Assembly (NCBI GenBank): GCA_025200525.1
Contig: CM045762.1
Location: 110,024,734-110,088,733, forward strand
Source: Camellia lanceoleosa
Taxonomy: Eukaryota > Streptophyta > Magnoliopsida > Ericales > Theaceae
Direction: 5' to 3'
DNA length: 64,000 nucleotides
The first letter of the stretch is position 1; each line of letters begins with the position of its first letter. The notes below the pieces were generated by a model. The model worked only from the letters and a program-made list of their open reading frames with translations, was not told where the DNA came from and ran no database searches. The translations under genes and the position numbers were made by a program. Of this stretch, positions 34,828 through 46,800 are shown one piece after another.

Positions 34828-36775
34828 ATGTTAGGACGAAGACGTGGTGGTAGGCGAGGTAGGCCTGGGAGGCGGGATGTGCCTTTACCAGATGAGATTC
34901 TGGCACAGCAGGAGGGTGTTGGTCAGGCCAATGTGGCCAAGCCAGTGGGTCAGTAGGCCATGGGCACCTTAGCCCACGAGATAACAAGAGCTTTGAGGGA
35001 ATCCATGGGCATTCTCAGAGCTGAGAATCAAGTTCAGGCCCAGGATGTTGATGTAGGGCCTTCCTTTCTGAAAAGGGAGTTTTTCTAGTCTAATCCAGAT
35101 GAGTTTTTGGGGGATCCAAAAGAGCCACTTAAGGCTAATGAGTGGTTGGAGCAGATGACGAAGACGTTTCAGATGCTTGGCATCGAAGACGGGGTGTTGA
35201 AGGTGACCTTGGCGTCTTTCCAGCTAAAAGGGGATGAGGGTCAATGGTGGAAGTTCATGAGGGGTCGTATTGGTGGCACTTGGGAAGCCTTTGTAGATGT
35301 TTTCCAGAAGAAGTTTCTGTCTCCTGCTGTCAAGGGGAAGTTGAGAGATTAGTTCGGCCAGCTAAAGCAACTGAGTTCATCAGTGGCCAAGTTTGAGGCC
35401 GCATTTACTAGTTTATCCAGGTTTGCACCTGAGCTTGTGGCGTCAGAAGAACGTCGTTGTCTCAAGTTTGAAAGGAAATTGAGGCACGGGCTCAAGATGA
35501 GAGTTGGTGGGTCTATGACTCGGGAGTATGGGCGCCTTGTGGACGCAGCGGCCCATATGGAGATTATGATACATGAGGAGGAGGAGAGGTTGGGGGTCTC
35601 CAAGCAGAGTCAGGATGGCCAGGGGAATGGCAGGAGACAGAAGGGTCCTAACCCTCAGCAGTCTGAGGGTGATTTTGCTTGATCTACCTTTCTAGTGCTG
35701 AGTGCAGGTTCTAGGAGAGGCAGTCAGGGAGACATTACTTGTTACAAGTGTGGTCAGTTGGGCCACAAGTCTCCAGCTTTCCCACAGAGGGGAGGAGGTC
35801 ATAGAGCAGCTTCATCTTCGGCTCGACCTTAGAGCCAGAGTCAGGACAGAGGCCAGCCGCCTTCATGTTATCAGTGTGGTCAGGCGGGGCACCTGAAGAG
35901 GTTCTGCCCGCAGTTGAGTGCCACATCGGGTGCGTCTGGTTCGAGGCAGACGTAGGGTTTTCACCCAGCACAGTCAGTTAAGGGCTTGAGGGCCAATCAG
36001 GGAGCTTCGTCGTCCCAGTCTGTGCAGGAGTCTTTTGCTCCTAGGGGTGAGCAGGTAGATCAGAGACCTTTTGGGCACGTGTATGCTGTTACCGTGCAGG
36101 ATCTTGTACCGGCTCCATCTGTTGTGAGAGGTACCTTTTTGTTTTACAACTCGGTTGCCAATGTGTTGATTGATACGGGTGCATCATATTCCTTTATATC
36201 TGCTGCATTTGCGTGTGTTTTGGGATTGGAGTTGGCACAGTTAGCATCTCCTATATGTGTTGTATCACCTGTTGGGGGTGAGTTGATTTTGAAACAGAGG
36301 TGTCGGGGCTGTGATATAGAGGTCGCCGACCGCCGGCTTCTATTTTCTTTTGTGGTTATGGCTATGTCGAGCTTCGATGTAATTTTGGGTATGGACTGGT
36401 TATCGTCATACCGGGTTGTTATCGATTGTAACCACCAGAGGGTCACAGTATGTACGTTGAGTGGGGATTGTTTCCATTTCTTGGGAGATCGGGTTGGCAG
36501 TGTGTTACCACCGGTGTATGATCCGCGAGGGCAGAGTGAGCTTAGTGGTCTTCTCGCTAGCTTCATGAGTGGTGAGTGTGATGAGACCCAGATTGTATTG
36601 TCGAGAGTGGTTTGTGAGTATTCGGATGTTTTTCCCGAGGACCTTGTTAGCTTACCACCTCATCGAGAGATTGAGTTCTTTATTGATCTAGTGCCCGGCA
36701 CGGGGCCAATTTCTATGGCATCTTATCATTTTGCCCCAGTCGAGTTGAGTGAGTTGAAGATTCAGCTCCAGGTTT
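34828..36775 (+). pseudogene. Element B gag and protease in one frame, truncated
   Basis: From ATG 34828 (MLGRRRGGRRGR) a single frame runs to the breakpoint without any frameshift, interrupted only by about eight stops. Capsid motifs DEFLGDPKEPLKANEWLEQM and LKGDEGQWWKF precede two zinc knuckles, CYKCGQLGHKSPAF (last Cys lost to Phe) and CYQCGQAGHLKRFC. The open part 35986-36786 holds the protease (VLIDTGASYSFIS, VILGMDWLSSY) and the protease-RT linker up to ELKIQLQ. The last four residues of that ORF (VSQK) come from the joined duplicate, not the element. It shows that gag and pol form one continuous ORF in this family. Confidence 0.9.
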
Positions 36776-36840
36776 CCCAAAAATGAAAATAAGGGAATTA
36801 AATACATTCTCCAATGGATTAAAAGGATGCGGGTGTACAT

Positions 36841-37262
36841 ATACTGTGTTAGATTATTTCTACTGGACTTTGGCTCACCCTATTTGGGGAAAACCATTTT
36901 TAGGTGCTGGTGACATGCCTCTGCCAGGGCAATAGCTTGGAGGGACTTTTGGGAGCAAGAGCTTCTTTGTTTTGTTATATTCTTTTGTATAGCCAAAGGC
37001 GAAAAATGTTTTGAGCTAGGCTCACTTTTGTGTAAGCAAGCCATGACTTCGAAAGATGTAAGCCTATAGGGCATATGACTATTTATTTGGTTTTTTAATT
37101 CTCTTAGCATTGCAACACATACTGTAGATTCAGGATGAACATTTGTGAATGTATATGTATGTGTTAACTTTTGAAAACGAACTCTAATGAATAAAAGCAT
37201 ATTATTTCTATTATTCATTTACTTTAAGCATTGGGTCTACTGTAGCATTTTGGGGCGTTACA
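36841..37262 (+). repeat. End of LTR P, right copy
   Basis: Same as 21867-22290, ending TTTTGGGGCGTTACA (CGTTACA where the left copy has CATTACA). Only the last part of the LTR is present because the duplication began inside N1, which is nested in P. About 65 bases of N1 precede it. Confidence 0.85.
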
Positions 37263-37397
37263 ATCCTCATTTGGAAAAAGAGAAAGGTAAAAATAGTAAT
37301 TTTTTTCCCATTTCATATTTGACCAAAAATTCCAACAAATTAAACGGAAAATAAAAAAGAAAAGAAAAATCGGGTCACAATAAATTCGATTACGCAC

Positions 37398-37877
37398 CGA
37401 ATCAGCAACATCATAAAGGAGTCTATACCACCAAATTGAACCTTGTCCATTGATTTGTCCACCTCCATTGATGATAAGGTCATTCACAAATGAGAAAGAA
37501 AGCCAATTTTGTATGTTGTTGTACTCCTGCCATTGAGAAAGAGAGCTAGATGCAACAACATGCCCTTCAACTTGCCCTCTCAAAAAATAATAGTAAAAAG
37601 AAAGAAAAAAAAATGACTACTTTTACAACGTAGTAGAAAATGAAAAAAAAAATGCAACAAAAAAAATTCCTTTATGCTTAGTCAAAACATATAAATGAAC
37701 AAAAATCTCAAGTGTTGTATATAAAACTCTCACTAATACCTAAATATCCATTGTACTAGAGTTGCATAAACCTTGGAAGGTCGTAGGCATCAACAAGAAA
37801 GTCATATCTGCTAGAATGATAAGGTTGGGCATCCCTCCAGTTGCTTTATATAGATCTCCGCATGCTTTCACAAATGC
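37398..37877 (-). pseudogene. Polygalacturonase (GH28) exons 2 and 3, right copy
   Basis: Exon 2 is 37877-37740, exon 3 is 37570-37398. Exon 3 encodes VEGHVVASSSLSQWQEYN and INGGGQINGQGSIWW. The acceptor is damaged: GCAAGTTGAAG here, against GTAGGTTGAAG on the left, so each copy has lost a different base of a likely GCAGGTTGAAG. The exon-2 terminal TAG stop is present in both copies, so the gene was already dead before duplication. Exons 4-5 are absent here. Confidence 0.82.
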
Positions 37878-38028
37878 CTTTTGATGTGTATATATAGAAC
37901 AATAAGTTCAAAAATCTATTCTCTTTTTGCTTTTAATTTTTGCAATTCATTAGGTTACCAAGCCATGTTAGCCTAAGAAAGATCAAAAATAAGTACTACT
38001 AGACAATGTTAATAATGTGTGGTAGTTC

Positions 38029-38097
<69 letters not shown>

Positions 38098-38240
38098 GTA
38101 ATAATGGGTTTAAGTTTCTACTGCTCAACCGGGAACCTTTTTTATTAGAATGTTTTGAAAAGAAATTTGTTTATTTATAAATATAATACGTAGTTTGATT
38201 ATGATAAATATATAATTAGAACCTAATATTTTAGCAACAC
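37878..38240. repeat. PG intron with expanded (TAA)n microsatellite
   Basis: AATAAT array of about 22 trinucleotides at 38030-38098, longer and purer than at 23107-23155. The rest is AT-rich intron. Confidence 0.85.
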
Positions 38241-40270
38241 TGTAACGCCCCAAAAATAATTACAATAATCCAACCCAACACAATTGACACATGACAACAT
38301 GATCAAAATTATAACATTTCATTAGTCTGACTTGATATACAAAAGTGACACATGTGATATACATTCATAAATAGTTCATCCTGAATCTACAGCATGTGTT
38401 ACAAGTAGTAAAGAGGAATGAAAGTTAAATAGATAATTATATGCCATAAAGGCTTACATCTTTCCAAGTCTTTGCTTGGTTACAACAAAAGAGAGTCTAA
38501 CTCTATACAATTCAAGCCCTTGGCTATACAAATAAGCACAAAAGTGAAGCCCGTGCTCCAAACTCCTTTCGAGCTACTGCCTTGGGGAGGTATATCATAA
38601 ACACTTGAAAATGGTTTTCCCAGAGCCAAAACCCAGTAAGAACAATCTAACACAGTATATAGATCTTAACAAAGATATAAGTACAATATGCATTTGCAAT
38701 GCTAGTGAGAAAACATTTACATTCTATATCATTATAAAGTACCAAAATTTATAACTCAATCCTTTTTCCTTCTCATCAATTTAGGTTAGATCATTTCATC
38801 TCAATTCATGAGCCAATTTCATTATCTTTCAAACAACCCATCTGAGACTACAACTCAATGGTTCCAAAATTAACACAATCATCACACAAGCACTTCAAAT
38901 TGCCATTTTACAAAAAAATTGTCCGCAGGATCAGCGTCTATAGATACGCACGGTTTCGAGACTTTTACCCAGGACACACAGGCCAACTTAGTTCAATGGA
39001 GTCTATCCCGTATCTCCTCCCAAATAATGGAGTGCATCCCATTTCTCCTCCCAAACAATCATACATATACAATGTATTCAAAACTTAGTTATATTCAATG
39101 ACGACTACCAAGGGATTAGTTTTAATTTATCTAATCCTCATGCAATTTCTACAACAATTATAGCTATCCTCTACTGATAGCCCAATACAGATATTAAATC
39201 CCAAGACAGATAGTGTATTCAAATTTCCAAAAGTGTGGGATAATGCATATCCAATTCCACCGTTTACATCAACATTCATCCAATTTCATATTTATGATAC
39301 TAATTTCATTTATTTACACAAAATAAACACTTGAACTATTTTAGGTTAACTTCCCTCTTTCCCACATACCAACCCAAATGCCAAAATCAACTATTATGAC
39401 ACAATATAACTTCATTTTCAAGCGCCATGACTATTTATAGCACATTCACTAGAAACCTCTCTTTTGAGTTTTACATCCCAAACCCTAGGTTTGTCCAAAA
39501 TACTCCCAAAACTCAGCATTGTTACACAACAACAAATGACCAAGTTAAAACCCATAAGAAGGTGTAGAAAATTCCTACCTCAAGCTTAGAAGACAAGTAA
39601 AGCAAGGTGGAAACTTCAACGGTGCCGAAACCAAGTTCCAATCGGATCAAAACAGAGCTCTAGGAATGCTCTAACTTTTTCTCAAACGCACTAGGGTGAA
39701 GAACCATATGGATCTAGGTAAAAATGTAGTGAGAATGTGTGTTTTAGAGAGAGAGAGTCAAGAGATAGGTTTTTGTAACATTTTAGAGAGAAGGAGAAAT
39801 GAAAAAGTGAAGTAAAAAGTCATCTTCATGAATTGATATACACACAGTCCACTTGAGTGCAAAAAGTGACGCTCGAGCGCTAGACACATTGTTCTGTTCG
39901 AGTGCAAAAAGTGACCCTCGAGCACAAAATACATACTTTTAGAAGTTTTGCAGACGAAGGACATTGCTCGAGCTCAAGATTGGGTGCTCGCGCATAGAAT
40001 ACATACTTCCAGTATTTTGTAGGTCTGCAAAAATACTGAGAATTTGCAAAGCTCGCTCAAGCGCAAGAAGTGCCGCTCGAGCGGAGGAACAAAAATCTAG
40101 GCAACAAAGATTCGAAAATCAAGCAACCAACCCGTTCCAAACAAGACCAACATAATTCCATAACCAAATTTAAGGAAGAATAAGAGGGATAAGACATGAA
40201 CAACCATATGAGGGTATGAAACCCAATTCCAAAATACAAAATGGGTCGGTTCTAAACCAGAAACGCTATA
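38241..40270 (-). mobile_element. LTR N2, right copy: minus-strand solo LTR with intact ends
   Basis: Left end TGTAACGCCCC (38241), right end CGCTATA (40270), so on the minus strand it starts TATAGCG and ends GGGGCGTTACA like the A-D LTRs. Flanks are AACAC and ACCAC, a 4 of 5 match to a target duplication. The CTCGAG array is at about 39850-40085. Its CpG-containing ends are preserved here and decayed in the left copy. Confidence 0.82.
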
Positions 40271-40348
40271 ACCACTCCATTTTTTTCACTAACATGCCAT
40301 GATCTTGTGAGGATCCTAAAACAAGAATTTCGATCAGCAAAGAAAATC

Positions 40349-42418
40349 TTTATTGATGGAGAAACCATACATTACATATGAGAACACATCAATAAGGATG
40401 AGAAAGAAAAAAGGAAAAAAAGGAAACCAAGCAAAGTGTTGGTGAAAAACCAACACTAGCTCACAAGACCATAAACACTTGTTGCTACCACCCAAAAACA
40501 AGCTTAACAGTTGTTTAGAACCCACTGAATACTCCAGCTATGCTTACTTGTTGCCATCATATATCTTCTTAGACCTAACCCTCCTATTTGGATATCTTTT
40601 TGTCTTTTAGCTCTAGCTCAATAATCTTGTTCAGAACATCATCTTTTGTCCCATTGAAATTGATGCCAAGAGATTTTCCCAATTGTATAGTGGCTTTAGC
40701 TTCATTGAGGAGAATATTGTTCGGACTAGTAACACCCTTAGACAAATCTGAACGTGCTTCGCAGCTGCTGCTGGTCTGAAGATGATAGACTTAGAAGTGT
40801 ACTTGCTGACTGCTGGAACTTTATGCCCATAAAGTCTAGCAAAGCTGGTGAACCCCTCTAGCTGAACCTTATTCTTTCTTTTTTTTTTCTCCTCATTCCG
40901 CAGGAGTTTTAGGACAGAAACAGGTTGCCTACCTAAGCTTGAATGATTTGGGCTCAGAAATCCCTTCCCATTTAAATTCTTACTAAGTGCTTTGGCCAAA
41001 TCCACTTCAATATTGATATCAAGCCCAATTCCGTCTCTAGATCCATTGAAGCTTCTGAGAAAACCAGGTGTAAAGAGTTGCTCAACATTAAATTTGGTCT
41101 GTGCAATGGCTCCTCTAACATGGTTTCTTCTACGACTGTGTTTACCTCCTCTTCCAAATGGCAATCACTAGGCCTTGTCCTTTGCTCTACCTCCTTGGTA
41201 CATACTACCTCTTCTCTGCTCAAACCTCCATCCCACTTTGACTTCTCAATAACTGTGTTTACCTCCATCACACTTTTTGCCTCCTTCTCCATGTAACTCC
41301 TCTGGAAATGATCCTTCCACAACACTACCACAGATTTTGTTGGAGCTTTACTCTCCCAAGCAGTGGTGCTTCTTGCAACAAAACTTTGCTAAATGATCTT
41401 CCCACACAAGAATGGGATGTAGTTTACCCTTGCACTCCAAAAATAAAGTTTTGTTAATAATCTCCATAAAAGATGTAGCCACTCTGATTCTGGTATGGGA
41501 GAAGGACTTTAGTTGACAAATATCTTGATCCAAGCTATGAACAGTACCCCACACACTTCTAATGTTGTTGAGTGTGCCCCTATTCTAGAGATTTAAGGGT
41601 ATGCCAAAACACCTCAACCACACACATCTCTATTGGTCAAGATAAAATCCTAGCTTCCATTTCACCACAAACTGACTCCATTCCTTAAACCATTCTTTGA
41701 TATTGCAAATATTTGATTTTAGCTCCTCTTGAGATTTGAAGGTTAATACTATATCTCGTCCTCCCCCTATTTTGACCATTACTTGATCCAAACCTTTCTC
41801 TTTCAAGACATTTTCAATGTTAATAGTAGAGTATTCAGTATTAAGCCTGACTATTACACTATCACAGAGCCATCCATGACAAACTTCATTGGCTTTTATG
41901 GTCAAACTTGCTTTCCCAGCAATAGTGGGTGTGTCCCCTTTAAAAACTTCAACAAACGATCTTAGGCCTGTATAAGAAACTTCACCCCTGTTTCTATTAG
42001 TTTCAGGAGATTTTCTGATGGTATGGGGTTCTCTCACACTCTGTTCATCTCTGTTGCTCCTGTCATTGGTAGCTTTTTTAACTTTTAGCACCCTTTTATC
42101 TACCAATAGACCATTTACTTTTTGAATGGCAATGTTTGCTGCCACAGGGCAATCAAATCTCACAAATCCAAATCTTGAGTTCGTCATTGTCCTTCTTTTG
42201 AAGGGTATAAAGACATCCTTTACTATGCCAAATTGGGTGAAAAATTTGAACATAGTTTTAGCATCCATAGTTGTAGGTAAATTATCCACAAATATAGTGA
42301 ATAGTCCATGCTTAGCTTCGTTGCCTTGAGCTCCACCTCCTATTTGCCGCCTCACTATCGGAATCCAACCTCCATTTCCTCCTTGTGCCATTACATTTTC
42401 ACTGAGGCATTTTATCAA
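40349..42418 (-). pseudogene. RRM-domain retro-ORF, right copy
   Basis: Better preserved than the left copy. One frame from about 42418 to 41630 carries MAQGGNGGWIPIV, then the RRM (LFTIFVDNLP, RFGFVRF, about residues 35-105) and the DUF4283-like part through WSQFVVKWKLGFYLDQ, where a TAG ends it in both copies. The region continues as 41554-41348 (TVHSLDQDICQLKSFSH, ECKGKLHPILVWEDHLAKFC), consistent with the rest of a DUF4283/zinc-knuckle module, and 41331-40631 (acidic, then lysine-rich). AATAAA is at 40349-40354 (minus). RNA-binding is likely for the intact ancestor; its source (LINE ORF1 or cellular gene) is unresolved. Confidence 0.6.
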
Positions 42419-42916
42419 ACAGATGGAGTGCGAAAACTTTTAACTGGGAAAATTAGGACTAGCTCCCACTCTTGGCTTTCCCCAAATCACAAACCCAATT
42501 GAAATAAAAAAGGTCAGAGAGGATGGTAAAGGCCTTACTCGAACGTTAATGGATGGTAGAGTTGAAAGTCTAATCAGTCGTCGCTAACGATGGAAGCCAT
42601 TTGTTTCCAAACAGTTGGTTTTCTTATCGACTTTTCTTAGATGATGATTGTTTTCTACATGGGAACGCCACCAGAGATAGCGAAACAAATTGACGAGCGG
42701 TGGCTATTTGAGAGGAAACGATCGACAGTGACCGGTAGGGCTAGTGGCGGTGACAATAATCAACAACACTAGCTATGGTTGTGGCGATCGGCAAGGTTTT
42801 ATGGAGGGTGATGATGATGATGATTTTTTAAACTGCCTGTTACTAAGGAATTCGCTTACCTTTTTCTTCCCAATATCCTTTATCCATTATCATTTACTTC
42901 TTCTGGTCTAAGTTTG

Positions 42917-42956
<40 letters not shown>

Positions 42957-43322
42957 ATACAAATCCACTCCTAACCCCTCTTTCTCTCACTTCTCACTGA
43001 TCTTCTTTCCTAAAACAAGAATTGATAAAAATTTCCAGTCATTCGCACATGATACTAGGTATGTTTAACAACCAATTAGTCTTAAAGCATTAAAAACTAA
43101 AAGAAAAAATATTGTTATTTCTTACCTCAACATTCTTGTTCATGTGCACCACAAAAGCATGCTACGCGTGCTTACTCATTGTATTATTTTTAATTAGGTT
43201 TTGGTATTTGGACATAGGACCATCTTACTCTGATATACACATGTAACATTGTCTTGCTCTAAATGTTTTAGCTATTAGCAAATGGCATTATTTATTTCAA
43301 CAAAATTGGTTTGAAGATATAC
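42419..43322. other. PG intron 1, right copy, with (CT)n run
   Basis: Non-coding counterpart of 27546-28372, with a CT run of about 16 repeats at 42917-42951. No gene seen. Confidence 0.5.
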
Positions 43323-43478
43323 TAGTGAATTATCTGTTTCACCATCTTCGACTGCACCATAATCAACCACATTTAAAGTGTCTAATGTTCCAACATCTTC
43401 TACATGAATGCCTAGGCCAAATGTTGCAATACAAGATGCCATAAGAATACCAATTAGCTCCTGCAAGAAAGACATCAA
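43323..43478 (-). pseudogene. Polygalacturonase (GH28) exon 1, right copy
   Basis: Leader LQELIGILMASCIATFGLGI, then LNVVDYGAVEDGETDNSL. Compared with the left copy the conserved GDGETDDS has become EDGETDNS (Gly to Glu and Asp to Asn, both G-to-A changes on the coding strand). The same GTATAT donor follows. Exon 1 is separated from exon 2 by N2 and the RRM ORF exactly as in the left copy. Confidence 0.8.
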
Positions 43479-44226
43479 AGTGTATCCTCAGACATACACA
43501 GTTTTGCACTAATACATACACACATACATCAAGAGAAAGAAGAAAAACAAATTATTTGCAAGAACGGAAATCACGGTTTTTAGTTTGTAAGTGGTGGAAG
43601 CACTTCTCACCATTGTATACAAGCAACCAAATGAAGATTTATAAAATAAAACAAAAAAATTTATGCTTAGTGAAAAATATAGATTTTTGAGACACATTAT
43701 ATAGAGTAAGGATGACAGTAGAATGCCTTCGCCAATATTTTGATAATCAAAATTTTTGCCACGCTTTAGTTTTACAACCCTTTTTTATTAAGCCTTTCAC
43801 TAGTTTGTTGTGAAAGCTATAACTGATGTTGGTTATTAGTTGGATTTTGGGTTGTATATATATTTATACAAGTAACATGATATGATACATGAAATCTTAA
43901 GCTTATTCACTAGTGCAAAAAGAAATCTCAAGCTTACAACTCAGGCATTAGTGTTCTTACGCTTTATATTGCTCGAGTTTAGCTCGAGTTCATATTGTGA
44001 CCATATGGTAGGAAATGAACCTAACTAAAATGAGAAAGGAAAATGCCTAAAATTTTTAAAACATGTTCTCTAAATTTGATGTGAACAATTATATATGTTA
44101 GTCGTTAATTATAGCACTATTCCCTTACCTATTAATGAATATCACTTGACCTTTTCAATTATGAAAATGTATCACTTCCATCCTTTTTAGACCACCTCTA
44201 AAAAATCATGTAATTATAAGATTTTT
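43479..44226. other. PG upstream sequence, right copy, up to element C
   Basis: AT-rich, same as 28529-29275. It ends with TTTTT (44222-44226), the left target-site duplicate of element C. No gene. Confidence 0.6.
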
Positions 44227-46388
44227 TACAGTGATCCCAAGTTTTCCCCTTTATGTATAGTATTCTGGACTCAGGTTCCGGGGTTGAGTATTGTTGCATT
44301 TGTTTCATTTCCGTCCTTTAATTCCTTATATTCGAATTTTAGGATGTGTTGGGTAGGTTTGTATCAGGTTGGGAGTGTTTCGAAAGAAATGGTTGCTGCC
44401 CAGATTTTGGTGTCTTCGCTCGAGCGAGACTTTTGTCACTCGAGCGAGCTCTGTGTTTTAGATCCTTCGCTCGAGCTAGGGTTCCTTCGCTCGAGCGAGA
44501 GTTGGGTGATATGGCAGGTGGCTCGAGTGAGAAGTATTGCTCTCGAGCTTGCGTCTGCGTCTGGTTTTGGACCTGAAGGTTGCAATTCTTCTCTCGAGCG
44601 AGGTTTCCTTCGCTCGAGTGAGCGAGGTCAATGTTTTGGGTTTCTTCGCTCGAGCGAGCTTTTCTTCACTCGAGCATGCTTCTGGGTTGCAGACCTGAAG
44701 CTTCGATTTGTTGGCTCGAGCGAGGCTTTCTGCGCTCGAGCAAGGTTTCTTTGTGTCTGGTCACTCGAGCGACCACTCCTTCACTCAAGCGAGCCTCGAA
44801 TTTATCAGTTGGCAGCAGTGGGTTACACTTCACTTTTTCATCATCTTCTTCTATACAAACCCTAGACTAGTTGCTCTCTCTCTCTCTATATACCTTCTTT
44901 CTAGGGTTTCATCTAGTTCTAGTGGTCTTCTACCCTAGTCCCTTTGGAAGAAAGGTAGAGCTTCGCGAGGGCTTCGCTTTAATCTGAAAAGTTGTGGATT
45001 TGGAGCACTTTGAGTTTCATCTCTCTTCTCCTTTGAGCTCCGAAAATTAAGGTAGGGATAACCTACTCTATTCTATGAGTTTTAACATAAATTTTGGTCA
45101 TTTTGATTAGGTGGTGTTGCTTAGTCATTTTGAGAAAGTTAGGGTTTGATTTGAGATTATGAAGAGGGGGGTTTTCAAATGTTAAAACCTATGTGTGGAT
45201 AAGACATTGAAAAATGAAATTGTTTTTGTTAAATCGATGAAATTGAGCCTTTGGGCTAATATTGAGAAAATGGGGAAAATGCCCTAATTATGTTGAATAA
45301 TTAATTTGGGGAAATGTGAAATTGAAGTGAAATTCATGAAATTGGAAAATTGTGGGAGTGAATGCTGTAGTTGGATAATTTAATCACTCACCTATGAAAA
45401 TGTCGATATTTTATCTGTTGATAAATTTGTTATCTGTTTAGAGATAACGGTTTTAGGCTATCAGTGGAGGATAGTCTTGATTGTTGTAGACATTGTATGA
45501 TGATTAGGGAAAACTGAAACTAATCACATTGAATACGTCATTGAATATGACGGTTAGAATAATACAGCAAATGTGTGTATTGATTGATCATTGTATATGA
45601 TAAGTGTTTAAATACATTGTATATGTATATTGTTTGGGAGTAGATAGGGGATGTACTCCATGGTTTGAAAGGAGATAGGGAATGGACTCTCAAACCTGTT
45701 TGGAAGGAGATAGGGGATGGACTCTCAAACCTGTTTGGGAGGAGATAGGGGATGGACTCCACTGATACAACAAATCTGTGTATCACTTGAAATATGGAAG
45801 TGTTGAAGTATGGAAGTGTTTTAATATGTGTTATAGTCTCATTGAATTGTTTGGCCAGGTTCTGAGCCATAATTATGAATCGAAACTGTATAAGTGAATG
45901 AAACTAAAATGAAAGATAGATGTATTTGATGTTGAATTGAAAGTGTTGTAAGTTGGTTTATAATTGTCAACTATATATCAAATGCTATTGTTTTAGTTAT
46001 TTCTCATACTTGGTTTAGTATATCTCTACTGGGCATTGGCTCACCCTATATGGGACATCATTTTCAAGTTCAGGTAATATGCCACCTCTAAGGGCATAGC
46101 TTGGGAGGCTTAGAGGCTGAAGATCCCCTTTTGTTGTTTACCTTTTTGTGTATTATATGTAAATTGAAGCCGAGGGCTTAATGTGTATGCATTAGTGCTA
46201 TCTTTTTTGTAACCAAGTGTTGGCTTGGAAAGTTGTAAGCCCGTAGGGCTTTTACTTTTGTTGTCAACTTGTAATACTTTTGTGATGAATATTCTGATAA
46301 ATAGATATACACTTTATTCTCTTGGATATATTGTCAATTTCTTGTATCATGATTGTATGAATTATGGGTTTATTTTGAGGGCGTTATA
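44227..46388 (+). repeat. Element C 5' LTR (2.16 kb)
   Basis: Starts TACAGTGATCCCAAG, ends GGGCGTTATA. CTCGAG array at about 44417-44795, TATA-like CTATATACC at 44886-44894, GGTAGGGATAACCTACTC at 45051-45068, four GGAGATAGGGGATG minisatellite units at 45631-45760. Very similar to the 3' LTR throughout, differing by point changes and minisatellite number. Confidence 0.93.
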
Positions 46389-46391
46389 ACA

Positions 46392-46403
46392 TGGTGTCAA
46401 AGC
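46392..46403 (+). other. Primer-binding site, element C (decayed)
   Basis: TGGTGTCAAAGC, two changes from TGGTATCAGAGC (initiator tRNA-Met), 3 bases after the LTR end. Confidence 0.85.
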
Positions 46404-46800
46404 GTAACATGTTCGAATACTTTGGGTGCGCGGGAAGTGGTTAGTACCACAATGTGTTTGTCTTGCTTGTTAGAGACTTATGCATGATGTTATATGTTTA
46501 TTTGATAACATGTTTATGTGACTATATGAGTATGGCCTTTAGTTTCCAGGATGTTGATTGGATCCTTGGGTTTCTGGGACTCCTGTTAGAAAAGCACCTG
46601 ATCAATGCTGTTTCTAACTGGAACTCTAGCAACGCCTCGGGACTGTCATTATCCGGAAATGAAATTCGTAAGTACATATGTGATTATGTGATTATGTGGT
46701 TATGTGGAATGATTTACTGTTGTCCAATGCATTAGGACACGAGTGTTATAGCTTCGGCACATTTATGAATGTGGTAATGATCTTCGTTACCTTTATTAGG

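Larger units (their letters stand above)
32211..36775 (+). mobile_element. Element B: gypsy chromovirus relative, truncated at a duplication breakpoint
   Basis: Complete 5' LTR (32211-34423), tRNA-Met primer site (34427-34438), leader, gag and protease. It stops at CTCCAG(G) near 36772-36775, just before RT, where sequence matching 21802 begins. In A and C the next bases are GAATTGCTA followed by RT. The missing half of pol and 3' LTR are not found elsewhere next to it, so the loss coincides with the duplication junction. Confidence 0.9.

Noticed and set aside
36144..36566. 140-codon minus-strand ORF opposite the element B protease
   Set aside because: Antisense shadow of a coding region; similar shadows occur opposite A and C pol with no protein features.
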